Positions 23,921 through 30,047 of a DNA stretch of 39,116 nucleotides are shown piece after piece. The DNA is from a virus: positions 1 to 39,116 of the IMG/VR virus record IMGVR_UViG_3300044960_000368; one strand, given 5' to 3'. The number at the start of each line of letters is the position of its first letter. Positions within the stretch are counted from its first letter, which is position 1. A program made the position numbers and the translations under genes. The notes under the pieces were generated by a model. It saw only the letters and a program-made list of their open reading frames with translations, ran no database searches and was not told the origin of the DNA.

Positions 23921-24362
23921 GTTTCACTCCGGCAACACGGTGCTCTCGAAACATACGGTTCGCTCGACTCTTTCGGTGCTCTCGCATTCTGAGGCTCGCT
24001 TAAGCGGTGCGGTTCTCTCCCGCGGCTCGGCTCGCTCAGTACACACGGTTCGCTCCACATGCACGGCTCGCTCCCAGGTTTCGGTTCTCTCAGAAGGCGC
24101 AGCTCGCTCAACATGAACGGTTCTCTCACGTATCACGGCTCGCTCCTTGTTCGCGATTCTCTCAATGGCTGCGGCTCGCTCTTTCTTCCCGGCGCTCTCG
24201 CCCGTAGCGGCTCGCTCTCCTGAGACGGTTCTCTCTACACCCCAGGCTCGCTCGTAGGGAACGGTTCTCTCCCGATGCCAGGCTCGCTCTGACTTTCCGG
24301 TTCTCTCCGCGACTCCGGACTCGCTCACTGGCGACGGTTCTCTCTGCGAAGTCGGCTCGCTC
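23921..24362 (-). repeat. TIGR array: alternating 9-bp repeats with 9-bp spacers
   Basis: Read on the minus strand, two repeats alternate, type B GAGCGAGCC and type A GAGAGAACC, each followed by a unique 9-base spacer, so the full unit is 36 bases. Repeat starts (left plus coordinate) run from 24354 down through 24336, 24318, 24299, 24281 and then every 18 bases to 23939, with a decayed copy at 23921: 24 clear repeats plus one degenerate. The first lies four bases after the stop of the Nop-domain gene. The first spacers are GACTTCGCA, GTCGCCAGT, CGGAGTCGCG, GGAAAGTCA, TGGCATCGG, GTTCCCTAC; no two spacers are alike. Every spacer after an A repeat starts with G. One step (24299 to 24318) is 19 bases. 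The last five repeats are the most degenerate. The design matches tandem interspaced guide RNA arrays, whose transcripts are cut into 36-nt guides with two 9-nt spacers. Confidence 0.88.
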
Positions 24363-24366
24363 GGCG

Positions 24367-25185
24367 CTACTGCATCGGCCAGTTGGGCGGCCCGATGTAG
24401 TGCGCGTGCCCTTTGATCGCGATGACATAAGGCTTCGGCGGCGGCTCGCCGAACCTGAGTTCGAACATCACGTGATGAAAATGCGCCAGGAAAAGCTTGG
24501 TCGCATAGCGCTGCGCGCGCAGCTCGAGACGCGCGCGAGGCAGCCGCCCCGCTTCGTATTGCTTGCGCGCTTCTGTATCGGCCCCAAAACGCTTTGCCTT
24601 CAACGCCTCCGCAGCCTGTTCGGCATATGCGCCAGCCTCGTTGCGTGCAATCTCGAATTCCTTCCGCATTTTGTAGATCGCGCCGTAGAAAGCGTCGGGA
24701 CGGCCCGATATCTTCGTGAAGCTCTGGCCGATCTTCCATGCGATCAACTTCAACGCAGCATTCCACGGACGTCTCTGGCCGCGCTCCCAGCGGACAGTCG
24801 GATCGAGCCCGGCGAACCGCCAGATGTGACCGACGGTCGGAGCCTTTTCGATGTCGATGTGAGCGAGCAATCCTGCCGAGATCACCGGGCCAATGCCCTT
24901 CACGCTCATCAGCCAGGCACCCACCGGATGGGATTCGACATAGATGCCCAGCGTCTTGCGGATCTGCTGCTCGATGCGCTCATGACGCTTGGCCAGCCAT
25001 TCGACCATGGCGTGCGGAGCATTCTCCTGGATGCATGCGCGCAGCTGCGCGTGATCGCGAATGCGATCCTTCTGCATCTGGTAGTAGACCTTGACCAGGA
25101 ATGCAGCCTCGCGATCTCCGAGCGTCTTGCACGCCTCCTTGAGATCGCGACTGATGATCCATTCAGCATCCGTATCAGTCAGCAC
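24367..25185 (-). CDS. Nuclease-less Tas protein (Nop/IS110 C-terminal-like)
   Basis: This 272-residue protein probably binds guide RNAs from the adjacent array and directs them to DNA. Residues 1-85 are a charged helical domain. Residues 94-111 (SVKGIGPVISAGLLAHID) are a helix-hairpin-helix like that of IS110 transposase C-terminal domains, followed by VGHIWRFAGLDP (118-129), the RPWNAALKLIAWKIGQSFTK helix (139-158) and a C-terminal helix (RYATKLFLAHFHHVMFELRF). This region is related to Nop proteins in published comparisons of TIGR-Tas with IS110. I see no DEDD/RuvC or HNH motif, so it fits the nuclease-free class. The start is GTG 25185 behind GGAGGAAC; it overlaps the upstream gene by 11 bases. 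An automatic annotation would probably say IS110-family transposase. Confidence 0.83.
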   Translation of the reverse strand: MLTDTDAEWIISRDLKEACKTLGDREAAFLVKVYYQMQKDRIRDHAQLRACIQENAPHAMVEWLAKRHERIEQQIRKTLGIYVESHPVGAWLMSVKGIGPVISAGLLAHIDIEKAPTVGHIWRFAGLDPTVRWERGQRRPWNAALKLIAWKIGQSFTKISGRPDAFYGAIYKMRKEFEIARNEAGAYAEQAAEALKAKRFGADTEARKQYEAGRLPRARLELRAQRYATKLFLAHFHHVMFELRFGEPPPKPYVIAIKGHAHYIGPPNWPMQ

Positions 25186-25477
25186 GCTGTTCCTCCGTTG
25201 CCAGATCGCAAGAGCGATTGATCAGCTCCGCCAGGATTTGGAGCTGCCGCTGACAGCGTTCCGTGCGCGCAAAGATCGTGAAAAGACCTTCGCGATTCAC
25301 CTCGATCGTCATCCAGGCAAGCTGCTCGATCGCCGGTACCAGCTTCTCCAAATCCTTCGCGGTACGTCCGACGCGAGCCGAGATTTCATCGGCATTATGC
25401 ACATGCGTCCAGACGACCGGCGTTCGCCGTCTGGGCGACGGCGGATTGCCGTCAGAAGGCTGCTGCATATCACTCAT
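25175..25477 (-). CDS. Hypothetical 100-residue protein upstream of tas
   Basis: No family recognised. After a basic, proline-rich start (GNPPSPRRRTPVVWTHVHN) the protein is helical (ISARVGRTAKDLEKLVPAIE, then FARTERCQRQLQILAELINR). It overlaps the Tas start by 11 bases, so the two are translationally coupled, which makes it a candidate accessory protein or simply an operon neighbour. ATG 25477 lies eight bases inside the end of the upstream gene. Confidence 0.65.
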   Translation of the reverse strand: MSDMQQPSDGNPPSPRRRTPVVWTHVHNADEISARVGRTAKDLEKLVPAIEQLAWMTIEVNREGLFTIFARTERCQRQLQILAELINRSCDLATEEQRAD

Positions 25478-25712
25478 TCCATTTTTCCTTCCATGTTGTT
25501 TTCACGCGCAAGGACCGCGACGAACGGTCCGCGGCGCGCGCTTCCGTGCCGCTCATGATCTTGATGCTCGCACGCAGGTGCGCCTCGACCAGCAGCTTCA
25601 GAAACATCCAGAGGCTATGCGGCTTGACGTCGGCGGTGGCGGCGGCAATGAACTGTTTAACCACGTGGTCAAGCGCGGTGCGGTCGCCGCCATAATCATT
25701 GCGCTCGGTCAT
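25470..25712 (-). CDS. Hypothetical 80-residue protein
   Basis: No family recognised. It begins MTERNDYGGDRTALDHVVKQ, has one amphipathic helix region (LWMFLKLLVEAHLRASIKIM) and a basic end (RSSRSLRVKTTWKEKW). ATG 25712 follows GGAGG. Overlaps of 17 bases upstream and eight bases downstream place it in the compact operon leading to tas. Confidence 0.6.
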   Translation of the reverse strand: MTERNDYGGDRTALDHVVKQFIAAATADVKPHSLWMFLKLLVEAHLRASIKIMSGTEARAADRSSRSLRVKTTWKEKWNE

Positions 25713-25926
25713 GTTGCGCCTCCGTCGCCGCCCCCTGCAGCGCGCGCAGGAAGGCGTTGATGATGAGTTTCGTTTCGTCTTCGCGCGCCTCGCACGGACC
25801 ATGCAGATCGCCGTGCCGCGTCTCGTAGCACTCGCCCTCGCAGACGCACCACGCGCGCGCCGCCGCGCGAAGCGCCGCTCGCACGCGAGCGTTGTCGTCG
25901 GCCAGCCACTCAAGCAGCTCAGCCAT
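25696..25926 (-). CDS. Hypothetical 76-residue protein with cysteine cluster
   Basis: No family recognised. The protein (MAELLEWLADDNARVRAALR) carries CVCEGECYETRHGDLHGPCE, four Cys and two His in about 18 residues, which could bind zinc, then a helix (DETKLIINAFLRALQG). ATG 25926 overlaps the upstream stop by eight bases and has no clear ribosome site of its own; GTG 25944 is an alternative start. Confidence 0.6.
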   Translation of the reverse strand: MAELLEWLADDNARVRAALRAAARAWCVCEGECYETRHGDLHGPCEAREDETKLIINAFLRALQGAATEAQHDRAQ

Positions 25927-26431
25927 CGGCGTCAGCCGTCCCACCGGTCATGCGTGCCAGCCAGCGCTTTGCGACCAGCGCGACCGGCTCGGGCTTGATC
26001 GGTGCGTCCTCACGCAAGGTCTTCACGCGCTCTCGCGCTGCATGCTCAATGATCCCAAGAATCCCCAGTTCGTGCACGGCGCGGCGGCGAACGTCCATCG
26101 AGAGGTCGTTCGCCTTTTCTATGGCTGTGCTGATTGCGCGGGACGTGCGCCTGGCCGTGCGGGCGATGTGCTTGCGGGCGGTCGGGGCGACGACGGCCAC
26201 GGTGCGTTCGGCGTCGAGCCGCCGGTAGCCGACACCGCGCACGCTGGCGAAAACCGCCCCAGCTTCGCGCTCAGCCACACGACGGGCAGCCACGATAATG
26301 TGCCGACGCTTGCGGATGTCCCTGCCGATAGCAGCAGACATGGCGTCTAGCGTCACAGTCTCACCGATCGGGCATTCAAGCATCACGTCCAAGACGGCGC
26401 GGGTTTCAGCAGAGAGTTCAGTGATCAGCAT
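25919..26431 (-). CDS. Putative winged-helix regulator, first gene of the tas operon
   Basis: This 170-residue protein has an N-terminal domain (ITELSAETRAVLDVMLECPI, TVTLDAMSAAIGRDIRKRRH, IIVAARRVAEREAGAVFASV) ending in VRGVGYRRL, which resembles the wing of OmpR/PhoB-type DNA-binding domains. The C-terminal half is helical and basic (TARKHIARTARRTSRAIST). ATG 26431 follows AAGGAG. It is the first of five overlapping minus genes ending with tas, so it may regulate or simply accompany the system. Hairpin array 1 lies directly upstream. The DNA-binding role is by pattern only. Confidence 0.6.
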   Translation of the reverse strand: MLITELSAETRAVLDVMLECPIGETVTLDAMSAAIGRDIRKRRHIIVAARRVAEREAGAVFASVRGVGYRRLDAERTVAVVAPTARKHIARTARRTSRAISTAIEKANDLSMDVRRRAVHELGILGIIEHAARERVKTLREDAPIKPEPVALVAKRWLARMTGGTADADG

Positions 26432-26445
26432 GGTTACTCCTTCGA

Positions 26446-27411
26446 TTGGTGGAACGTTGCGTTGCGTTGCGGAGCGGGGCGATGCGAGGCGAAGCGGGGC
26501 GCTGCGCTGCGCTGCGCCGCGACGCGTTGCGATGCGGCGGGACCGCGCAAGGTGCCAGCCCCTCGCGGGGCTGGCCGTCGCGGTGCGACGCGGGGCGTGG
26601 CGCAGTGGTGCGGCGCGAGGCGCTGCGAGGCGTTGCGCCGTTGTGGTGCCGCTTGGCACCCCAGACCGTCCAAGCTTCGGGCGGTCGGGGGTGCCAGCCC
26701 CTCGCGGGGCTGGCCGTCGCGATGCGATGCGCTGCGGGGCGAAGCGGGGCGCCGCGCCGCGTAGCGCTGCGAAACGATGCGGGGCGGGGCGTCGTGGTGC
26801 TCATGGCACCTCGGACCGTCTGCACTCCAGGCGGTCGGAGGTGCCAGCCCCTCGCGGGGCTGGCCGTCGCGGTGCGATGCGCCGCGTGGCGGCGTGGGGC
26901 GCTGCGTTGCGAGGCGACGCGGAGCGGGGCGGGGCGCCGTGGTGCCCATGGCACCCCGAACCGTCTGCGTGCCAGGCGGTTGAGGGTGCCAGCCCCCGAA
27001 GGGGCTGGCCGTCGCGTCGAGTTGCGGTGCGGGGCGGTGCGGGGCGATGCGCGGCGATGCGAAGCGCTGAGGAGCGCTGCAGAGCGGAGCGCGGCGCCGT
27101 GGTGCGCATAGCACCTCGGACCGTCTGGACTCCCAGGCGGTCGAAGGTGCCAGCCCCCGAAGGGGCTGGCCGTCGCGTTGCGATGCGAGGCAGGGCGCGG
27201 CGCCGCGTGGCGGGGCGGGGCGCTGCGTTGCGACGCGGCGCGGAGCGGGGCGGCGCGCCGTGGTGCCCGTGGCACCCCAAACCGTCTGCGTGCCAGGCGG
27301 TCGAGGGTGCCAGCCCCTCGCGGGGCTGGCCGTTGCGGGGCGCGGCGGCGCGCTGCGTAGCGAGGCGTGGCGAAGCGGAGCGGCGCGCTGCGGAGCGTGG
27401 CGGCGCGACGC
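26446..27411. repeat. Hairpin/pentamer array 1 (five units plus a half unit)
   Basis: A 966-bp tract with no convincing gene. Each unit of about 150 bp has a run of GCGNN pentamers in which GCG is fixed and NN varies (80-110 bp), then hairpin 1 (about 20 pairs: GGCACC... with ...GGTGCC) and hairpin 2 (GCCAGCCCC, tetraloop, GGGGCTGGC). Full hairpin pairs start at 26655, 26805, 26950, 27111 and 27271; 26551-26576 has hairpin 2 only. Hairpin 1 varies with compensatory base changes, and hairpin 2 has loops TCGC or CGAA. All units point the same way. It lies between minus-strand genes, in the leader of the gene starting at 26431. Long open frames here are an artefact of a repeat nearly free of stop codons. 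Confidence 0.9.
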
Positions 27412-27412
27412 A

Positions 27413-28006
27413 TCAAGCCACCAGCGACCTGTTGTCGGTCCACACCAGCGACTTGAGCCTGAACCGGCCGTTGGTCCCGCCCTTCTCGGGCCGAAACCTG
27501 CCGATGCCGATGAACATTCCGGCAATCTCGACCATCTCCTTGAACACATCCTCCGTGATGATCGGATCCAAGATGAACACATCGAACGTGCTTTGCCAGG
27601 ACGGAATGATCGGGAACCGGCGCGGCACGCGCTTGCCGCTGCCGCGCACGCCGTCGGCGTTCGCGCTGATGGTCACGCACTGAACCTCGTCCGGATTCAC
27701 GTTGAGCGCAGGATCTTCAGCGATCATCAACCCGGCTACAAATTTCATCGTCCAGGTCGCCTTGCCTTGGCCCGGGATCTGCCTCTTGCTGTACTTTGCC
27801 GCAGCTGCAATCGCCTGGTGCAGTCCGTGCGCAGGGATCACCACTACCCTGCGACCGTCGCGCTCGGCGACGTTCATCTTCGCGCGCCAGGTGCGCGCGT
27901 CATAGGCGTCACGGCTTTCGCCTTCGAGCATCGGCTCGTCGTGCTGCCGCGATTGCGAATACGGGCTCAGGCTTTCGAGCGTCAGGCGAGCTTGGGTGAA
28001 CCTCAT
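27413..28006 (-). CDS. Conserved-looking protein between the hairpin arrays
   Basis: This 197-residue protein starts at ATG 28006 behind AGGAG and is flanked on both sides by the hairpin/pentamer arrays. Segments include SPYSQSRQHDEPMLEGES, VVIPAHGLHQAIAAAAKYSK, GKATWTMKFVAGLMI and a glycine-rich end GIGRFRPEKGGTNGRFRL. It resembles phage proteins of unknown role that share the G-RF-P-GRF ending; the glycine-rich loop recalls RAMP/RRM-fold RNA-binding proteins, but I cannot establish that. Codon use is normal for the window, unlike the flanking repeats. Confidence 0.7.
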   Translation of the reverse strand: MRFTQARLTLESLSPYSQSRQHDEPMLEGESRDAYDARTWRAKMNVAERDGRRVVVIPAHGLHQAIAAAAKYSKRQIPGQGKATWTMKFVAGLMIAEDPALNVNPDEVQCVTISANADGVRGSGKRVPRRFPIIPSWQSTFDVFILDPIITEDVFKEMVEIAGMFIGIGRFRPEKGGTNGRFRLKSLVWTDNRSLVA

Positions 28007-28019
28007 GCTATCTCCTATC

Positions 28020-29026
28020 GATTGTGAGGCCTTGCGTTGCGTTGCGTAGCGGAGCGGCGCGTTGCGATGCGTTGCATCGCGGCGCGGCGCGGCGCTTGGT
28101 GCCCATGGCACCTCGGACCGTCTGCACTCCAGGCGGTCGGAGGTGCCAGCCCCTCGCGGAGCTGGCCGAAGCGTTGAGATGCGAGGAGACGCGCGGCGTT
28201 GCGTGGCGTTGCGACGCGTCGCAATGCGTCGCGTTGCGACGCGGCGCTTGGTGCGCATGGCACCTCGGACCGTCCGGGGCCCAGGCGGTCGGAGGTGCCA
28301 GCCCCTCGCGGGGCTGGCCGTTGCGGTGAGATGCGGTGCGAAGCGCAGCGCTGCGCTGCGTAGCGAGGCGCGGCGTGGCGGCGCTTGGTGCGCATGGCAC
28401 CCCAGACCGTCCAAGCTTCGGGCGGTCGAAGGTGCCAGCCCCTCGCGGGGCTGACCGTTGCGTTGCGTTGCGACGCGGTGCGAGGCGGGGCGACGCGGGG
28501 CATAGCGGGGCGACGCGACGCGTTGCGGCGCGGCGCCGTGGTGCGCACGGCACCTCGGACCGTCTGGATTCCCAGGCGGTCGGAGGTGCCAGCCCCTCGC
28601 GGAGCTGGCCGTTGCGGAGCGGCGCGGAGCGATGCGGCGCGGTGCGAGGCGAAGCGGGGCGAAGCGCAGCGACGCGCAGCGCGGTGGTGCTCATGGCACC
28701 TCGGACCGTCTGCACTCCAGGCGGTCGGAGGTGCCAGCCCCTCGCGGGGCTGACCGTTGCGTTGCGTTGCGGCGCGGAGCACGGCGTGGCGCCGCGCTGC
28801 GGAGCGACGCGACGCGATGCGGCGCGGAGCAGTGCAATGCGATGCGTCGCGACGCGTGGCGGTGCGGAGCGGAGCGACGCGCGGTGGTGCCGATGGCACC
28901 TCGGACCGTCCGGGGCCCAGGCGGTCGGAGGTGCCAGCCCCTCGCGGAGCTGGCCGTTGCGTTGCGTTGCGGGGCGAAGCACAGCGCTGCGCTGCACTGC
29001 GCTGCGACGCGCTGCGCGGCGGAGTG
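28020..29026. repeat. Hairpin/pentamer array 2 (six units)
   Basis: A second tract of about 1 kb with the same unit and orientation as array 1. Hairpin pairs start at 28107, 28259, 28396, 28549, 28695 and 28895 (spacing 137-200 bp), separated by GCGNN pentamer runs. Inner hairpin versions are shared with array 1: loop AAGCTTC at 26655 and 28396; CACTC at 26805, 28107 and 28695; ACTC/ATTC at 27111 and 28549; GGC at 28259 and 28895. Some hairpin-2 copies carry GGAGCTGGC or GGGGCTGACC, which weakens one pair. It occupies the gap between the minus genes starting at 28006 and ending at 29049. I see no gene in it. Confidence 0.9.
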
Positions 29027-29048
29027 ATCCTGACAGCGGGACGCAAGT

Positions 29049-29282
29049 TCATGCAGCGCCGCCGTCGATCACACGGAAACGGCGCCGCTCTGTGGCAGCC
29101 ACCTGAACACCCGGTGGGCGTCCCAAGCATGCGACCTGCTGCTCCAGCGTCGCCGCCTGATCGGCCAGGTCGGCCAGCACGTGATGCAGCGCGCGCGCCT
29201 CATCAGCGTTGAACACCCGGCCGCCCTGCAGAAAGTAGCGGCCGAAATGGATCGCCAACCGCTTCAGATCCTCGCTGAGCAT
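29049..29282 (-). CDS. Hypothetical 77-residue protein, first gene of the minus arm
   Basis: No family recognised. It begins MLSEDLKRLAIHFGRYFLQG, has an acidic helix (FNADEARALHHVLADLADQA) and a basic tail (AATERRRFRVIDG). ATG 29282 follows GGAGGAG. A good minus-strand promoter lies just upstream (29313-29341), so this is probably the first leftward gene transcribed. Confidence 0.7.
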   Translation of the reverse strand: MLSEDLKRLAIHFGRYFLQGGRVFNADEARALHHVLADLADQAATLEQQVACLGRPPGVQVAATERRRFRVIDGGAA

Positions 29283-29312
29283 CACGCTCCTCCATCGTCT
29301 CGTCCTGCAGGC

Positions 29313-29341
29313 ACCATACGCCGGGGGCGCTACAAAATCAA
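29313..29341 (-). promoter_or_regulatory. Leftward promoter with operator-like motif
   Basis: On the minus strand, TTGATT (29341-29336), 17 bases and TATGGT (29318-29313) form a sigma-70-type promoter with a start near 29305, 23 bases before the gene at 29282. The first 16 bases, TTGATTTTGTAGCGCC (29341-29326), match the rightward promoter at 29767 at 15 of 16 positions, suggesting a shared operator. Confidence 0.65.
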
Positions 29342-29360
29342 TCCGTCTTTGCGCAGCCGG

Positions 29361-29390
29361 TTGACTCTCTCGCGAGGGGACCGCAATGCT
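29361..29390 (+). promoter_or_regulatory. Possible rightward early promoter
   Basis: TTGACT (29361-29366) is followed after 18 bases by AATGCT (29385-29390). The -10 is weak. It would drive the early gene at 29439 and is divergent from the leftward promoter at 29313-29341. Confidence 0.4.
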
Positions 29391-29438
29391 GACGCCAGCG
29401 TCGACTGATCTCAACCGCAGCAAGAAAGGAAAATCAGC

Positions 29439-29753
29439 ATGAATCGACAGACGCGGCTCGAACAGCTCCGCAACTACCGCACGCGCTACGAGGTGGAACT
29501 CGCGCTCCCCAGCGGTGCGCGGCTGCTGCTCGGCTACACAGCCAGGAAATCGATGGCCGGAGTCATAGCGCTGATCCGTGCACGCTGGGACTGCCTGGAA
29601 CGAATCGCGAAGATCACCAACGACACCAGGGTCTACCGCGCCAGGATCGGGACTGGCGTTTCATTCGAGAACGGCGCGCAGATCAGGCTCACCGGCTTCA
29701 CCGAGCGTGACGCCATCATGCGCGGCGAGTTGCCGCGCATCGGCGCGAACTAG
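29439..29753 (+). CDS. Hypothetical early protein, 104 residues
   Basis: No family recognised. The protein is basic and beta-rich: YRTRYEVELALPSGARLLLG, a helix (AGVIALIRARWDCLERIAKI), then RVYRARIGTGVSFENGAQIR. AAAGGAAA precedes ATG 29439. It is the first rightward gene of the early region. Confidence 0.65.
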   Translation: MNRQTRLEQLRNYRTRYEVELALPSGARLLLGYTARKSMAGVIALIRARWDCLERIAKITNDTRVYRARIGTGVSFENGAQIRLTGFTERDAIMRGELPRIGAN

Positions 29754-29766
29754 ACTCACGCACCGT

Positions 29767-29795
29767 TTGACTTTGTAGCGCCGTCTCGCTACCGT
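29767..29795 (+). promoter_or_regulatory. Promoter and operator of the Cro-like gene
   Basis: TTGACT (29767-29772), 17 bases, TACCGT (29790-29795). The expected start coincides with the ATG at 29802, so the message is probably leaderless. The inverted repeat GTAGCG-CCGTCT-CGCTAC (29775-29792) sits across the spacer and -10, as an autoregulatory operator would. Confidence 0.6.
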
Positions 29796-29801
29796 CTCGT
29801 C

Positions 29802-30047
29802 ATGCGACGAAACCAGGACGCAGCAAACATCATCGCCAAATGGCCGAGCGCATCCGCGCTGGCAGAGGACCTCGGGATTGCAACCGTCACCGTCCGGTCC
29901 TGGCGCACGCGTGGCATCCCAGCCCACCGCTGGACTGCGATCGTGCGCGCCGCGCAGGCGCGAGCCCTGCGCGGCGTCAGTCTCGCGGCGCTCGCGAGAG
30001 CGCACGACAAAAGTTCACAAAAGGAGCCACGCAATGGATCATCGTGA
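29802..30047 (+). CDS. Cro-like HTH protein, probably leaderless
   Basis: This 81-residue protein has an HTH (WPSASALAEDLGIATVTVRS, then WRTRGIPAHRWTAIVRAAQA) of the type found in phage Cro-like proteins that sense WRxRG-IP patterns, followed by LRGVSLAALARAHD. No ribosome site lies before ATG 29802, and the promoter -10 ends six bases upstream, so translation probably starts at the 5' end of the message, as for lambda cI from pRM. It likely controls its own promoter and, through the shared motif, the leftward promoter at 29313. Confidence 0.75.
   Translation: MRRNQDAANIIAKWPSASALAEDLGIATVTVRSWRTRGIPAHRWTAIVRAAQARALRGVSLAALARAHDKSSQKEPRNGSS

Noticed and set aside
23921-24362. CRISPR array
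   Set aside because: Repeats and spacers are 9 bp each with two alternating repeat types, far shorter than CRISPR repeats, and there are no cas genes. The dual-repeat 36-bp unit fits a TIGR array.
23924-24766. A minus-strand open frame giving a hexapeptide-repeat protein (ERTxxx/ERAxxx)
   Set aside because: Several frames on both strands are open across the array because its repeats contain no stops. The 19-base step at 24299-24318 shifts the repeat between frames, and the upstream half of this frame is only a shadow of the Tas gene.
24367-25185. Functional IS110-family insertion sequence
   Set aside because: The product lacks the N-terminal DEDD/RuvC-like catalytic domain, no element ends are visible, and the gene is embedded by overlap in a phage operon.
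26298-27683. Long open frames on both strands across hairpin array 1 (up to 461 codons)
   Set aside because: GCGNN repeats rarely make stop codons in any frame, so both strands stay open. The translations are low-complexity Arg/Ala/Gly, the period is five and not a multiple of three, and there are no ribosome sites.
28015-29130. Long open frames across hairpin array 2 (371 codons minus, 256 codons plus)
   Set aside because: Same artefact as array 1; the frames also read through hairpins and overlap the ends of real genes in other frames.
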